Below, piece after piece: positions 57,665 through 60,000 of a stretch of 60,000 nt of DNA. The position numbers were made by a program, and so were the translations under genes. Origin of the DNA: Strigamia acuminata (lineage: Eukaryota; Arthropoda; Chilopoda; Geophilomorpha; Linotaeniidae). The stretch spans positions 5,706,001 to 5,766,000 of the forward strand of contig OX442316.1 in NCBI GenBank assembly GCA_949358305.1. The letters are read 5' to 3'. Under the pieces are notes generated by a model that worked only from the letters and a program-made list of their open reading frames with translations, ran no database searches and was not told the DNA's origin. The stretch's first letter is position 1. Every line of letters starts with the position of its first letter.

Positions 57665-58584
57665 TTTTTAATACGTGATGAATAAATATGACTTAATGAA
57701 TCACTAACTATTCTGTTTTGAGTTCATGTGAACACGTTTCGAAGGGCTGATAACCTTTTCAATGAGTGATAACACGTAATATTACATAATTAGACCTTTT
57801 AATTTGTTGTTTTTGCTTAAATAATGTCTAAATAATTTTTTTTTAAATCTTTTCCTAAGTTATTATTTTTTTTTTAAATAATACACTATTTTAAAACAGG
57901 AATAAGTTTACTAAATTAGCTAAATAAATCACAGAGGAAGTTAGTTCTTGATCTTGACTTTGCAAATTGATAATTTCGATAAATTTTCTACTCTATTCGT
58001 GTTATCTAGTGAGAAAATAGCAATAGGGAGTTTGTATAACATGCCAGTAATCCAAAAAATCAATTTTAAAAAAAAGACTCCAAAGAATAAATAAATTTAT
58101 AAATATAATATAAATATATAATTACAAAATAATAAATAAAATATACAAACAAGCACACAATGTAAAACCACCAGGTTAACCCTAAATCCACCAGAAAGAT
58201 AAAAATATCTAAAAAATAAAAAACAATAATAAATAATAATAAATAATTAAAAATAACAAAAAAGTATAAATAATAAAAAAAATAAAGTTGGGGCACAAAA
58301 AATAAGAGTTAAATTGCACTGATTAGTAATTTGTTCACCAAACAGCTAAGAAAACTACATAAGAATGTTTTTTCTTCAAAATTATCTAATTAAAAAAAAT
58401 TTATTTAGTTATTATAAGGTTTGATTGAACAGTAGAGGCAATATTTTGTATTACAGCCGAATCAACGGCTTTTCCGGTTCGTCTTAGACTCTGAATGCGA
58501 TTCGCTAATTAATTCATGCTGGGAAATGCGTGAATGCTAAGTTTGCTAGAAAAAGATTTCATTTGTAAGTGACCAAAACAACCA
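57665..58584. other. Non-coding flank shared with UGT 5, then AT-rich spacer
   Basis: 57665-58440 resembles 40911-41650, the 5' flank of UGT 5, at moderate divergence. No gene is seen. Beyond 58440 the similarity ends before the PAQR 3' end. Confidence 0.5.
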
Positions 58585-59963
58585 CTATGTGCAAAAATTA
58601 CTAGACATCCATAACAAATCATTTCGTGCTGCTATATGCATATGTACAATGGCAATCACAACCAGTACGTGCATTATGTGATGACTGTTTCCAATGCTAT
58701 CGACTCGCCCAGGCAGCCACCTCTCCGGCACTTGAGTGGCACCGATTGCTCCCCCGATCAACGAGAGAAAATCTTGTAAAAATACGTGAGCAATAGATGC
58801 AGGGTCGCCGCCACCGATGGGGCTGAGACGAATGCCGAAAAGCACGATGCGAAAACAGAACTGAAGCATGAAACTCAGACGCCTTTGCCACGGATCCGAG
58901 GCAACGAGCGCTTTGTACAGAGCGATAGCCGATAGGAATGTGTAAGAGACCAAAATGCAGTAACGGAGAAAAGCACCCAGGCAAAACGTAGAAGCTGATA
59001 CCGTAGTCAGAGCACCTGTAAATTCACAAAAGAAAAAAAAATTAAATTCCTTCATCCAAATTTTTCCCATTTCCTCGTGTTTTTTTGTTCGAAAAATGAC
59101 AAAATAACAGCTGGAAAGTGTTTTTGTGTCATTTTTAAAATTAAAAAAAAATGATATATGCAATTCAAAATTTTTAAATTTCTTGTATTTTACCCAAGCT
59201 CTGGGTCACCCAAATGCCGAACATGTCAAGGCGGAGAAGGCAGTAGTAGAGGTTCTCTCCTTTGTGATGATTCATAAAAAGGTGGTAAATAAAACTTCCT
59301 AGCCATGGAGATATGGTGGCTAACACGTGGGTGTATGGCAATACAGGGATCGTTATCTGATGCCATGGCAACATGGCTGGAATGCTCAGAACGAGAAATA
59401 CTAATGGTATACCTACAAATATAAAAAAAAATTAAAAAAATAAAATAATTTTTTTTTTGAGGCGGAAAAAAAGCAAGAAAATTGTAGAAAATGAGCACAA
59501 AATTGGCCAATTGTAATTTTATTTTCATATTCCAGATGGAATTTAATGCGTACAATGCAATAAAAATGAAATACAATAATACAATCTCCAATTTCCATCG
59601 TCAATCGAGTAAAAAACACACACATATCGTTCAGATTATATTGTTTTTGTGCCATTTCCTCGTAGCTTCACTGCATGAAACGTACACACGAGCCACCCAC
59701 ACAAGCCCACCTATACACTTACCATGGGTGAGAATATTGAGTGTTTCATTATGCCAATAAAATAGACTTCGCCAACACTCGTACCATGTCATTTGTGGAC
59801 GATAGCCCGTGAATATGTATCGATTAAACTGCAGATATAAAGGAACGTCGGGCAAGCTGAGCAATCGGGGCCCATTTTCCACCGGTGACTCGTGTTTGAC
59901 ATCTGTTCGAGTGCCCTTTTCTTCAGTCACCGCATCACAGGTCCGATGGACGACCGTCGTCAT
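58585..59963 (-). CDS. PAQR family seven-pass receptor (progestin/adipoQ receptor)
   Basis: Exons 59723-59963, 59194-59412 and 58585-59015 on the minus strand give 296 residues. The ATG at 59963 is the first in frame after an upstream stop, so it is probably the true start; the 5' UTR may continue beyond the window. Family motifs: YIFTGYRP and HNETLNILTH before TM1, SFIYH (Ser120, His124), RLDMFG (Asp143), and PERWLPGRVDSIGNSHHIMH with His265 and His269. The Ser/His/Asp/His/His set matches the zinc site of adiponectin receptors, which act as ceramidase-like hydrolases. Ligand and subfamily cannot be told by eye. Confidence 0.9.
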
Positions 59964-60000
59964 TGCCTCGCTTTTGGCATCCGAGCCTTCTCACCCCAAT

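Overview
The window is animal nuclear DNA from an arthropod, most likely a hexapod. The evidence is short GT-AG introns of about 50-100 bp, Gly/Tyr/His- and Ala/Val-rich cuticle-type proteins, an array of membrane UDP-glycosyltransferases of the insect type, and Ty1/copia, Ty3/gypsy and Mutator-like elements. The species cannot be fixed from sequence alone. A sphingomyelinase D-like gene beside insect-style UGTs would suit a springtail or another early-branching hexapod, but this is a guess.

Layout. 1-9 kb: a five-exon gene for a secreted sphingomyelinase D-like domain fused to a tail of about 1,100 low-complexity residues. 9-13.2 kb: an eight-exon gene for a type II membrane mucin with a SEA domain. 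13.2-15.5 kb: a sparse stretch with a small MITE and a possible small secreted Cys protein on the minus strand. 15.5-19.4 kb: a fourteen-exon aminopeptidase N. 20.5-30 kb: four structural (cuticle-like) genes, two of them a tandem duplicate pair, with fold-back elements between them. 30.3-31.6 kb: UQCC1, the complex III assembly factor, split into eight small exons on the minus strand and easy to miss because none of its exons is long.

31.8-58.4 kb: a minus-strand UGT array. Five three-exon UGTs look intact. A sixth is broken by a solo gypsy LTR and a nonsense codon. A seventh is a decayed pseudogene and there is one N-terminal fragment. Upstream of the sixth copy sits a 9.7 kb Mutator-like (MULE) transposon with an 8-bp target duplication. 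Its single-ORF transposase carries FLYWCH, DDE, AT-hook and RING segments and is interrupted by a complete, apparently very young copia element. A 1.0 kb copy of the 29.3-30.3 kb cuticle gene, still carrying the last codons of UQCC1, lies inverted inside the seventh UGT. 58.6-60 kb: a minus-strand PAQR seven-pass receptor whose 5' UTR runs off the window.

Functional reading. APN and the UGT array, some members with GATA motifs just upstream, fit gut or detoxification expression. The cuticle-like genes share one C-terminal motif despite very different repeats. The accessory part (41-58 kb) records nested events: UGT duplication, then MULE, gypsy and cuticle-gene insertions, then copia into the MULE. 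Coordinates of spliced genes were worked out by hand from splice sites and phase. In each complete model the exon lengths sum to a multiple of three.
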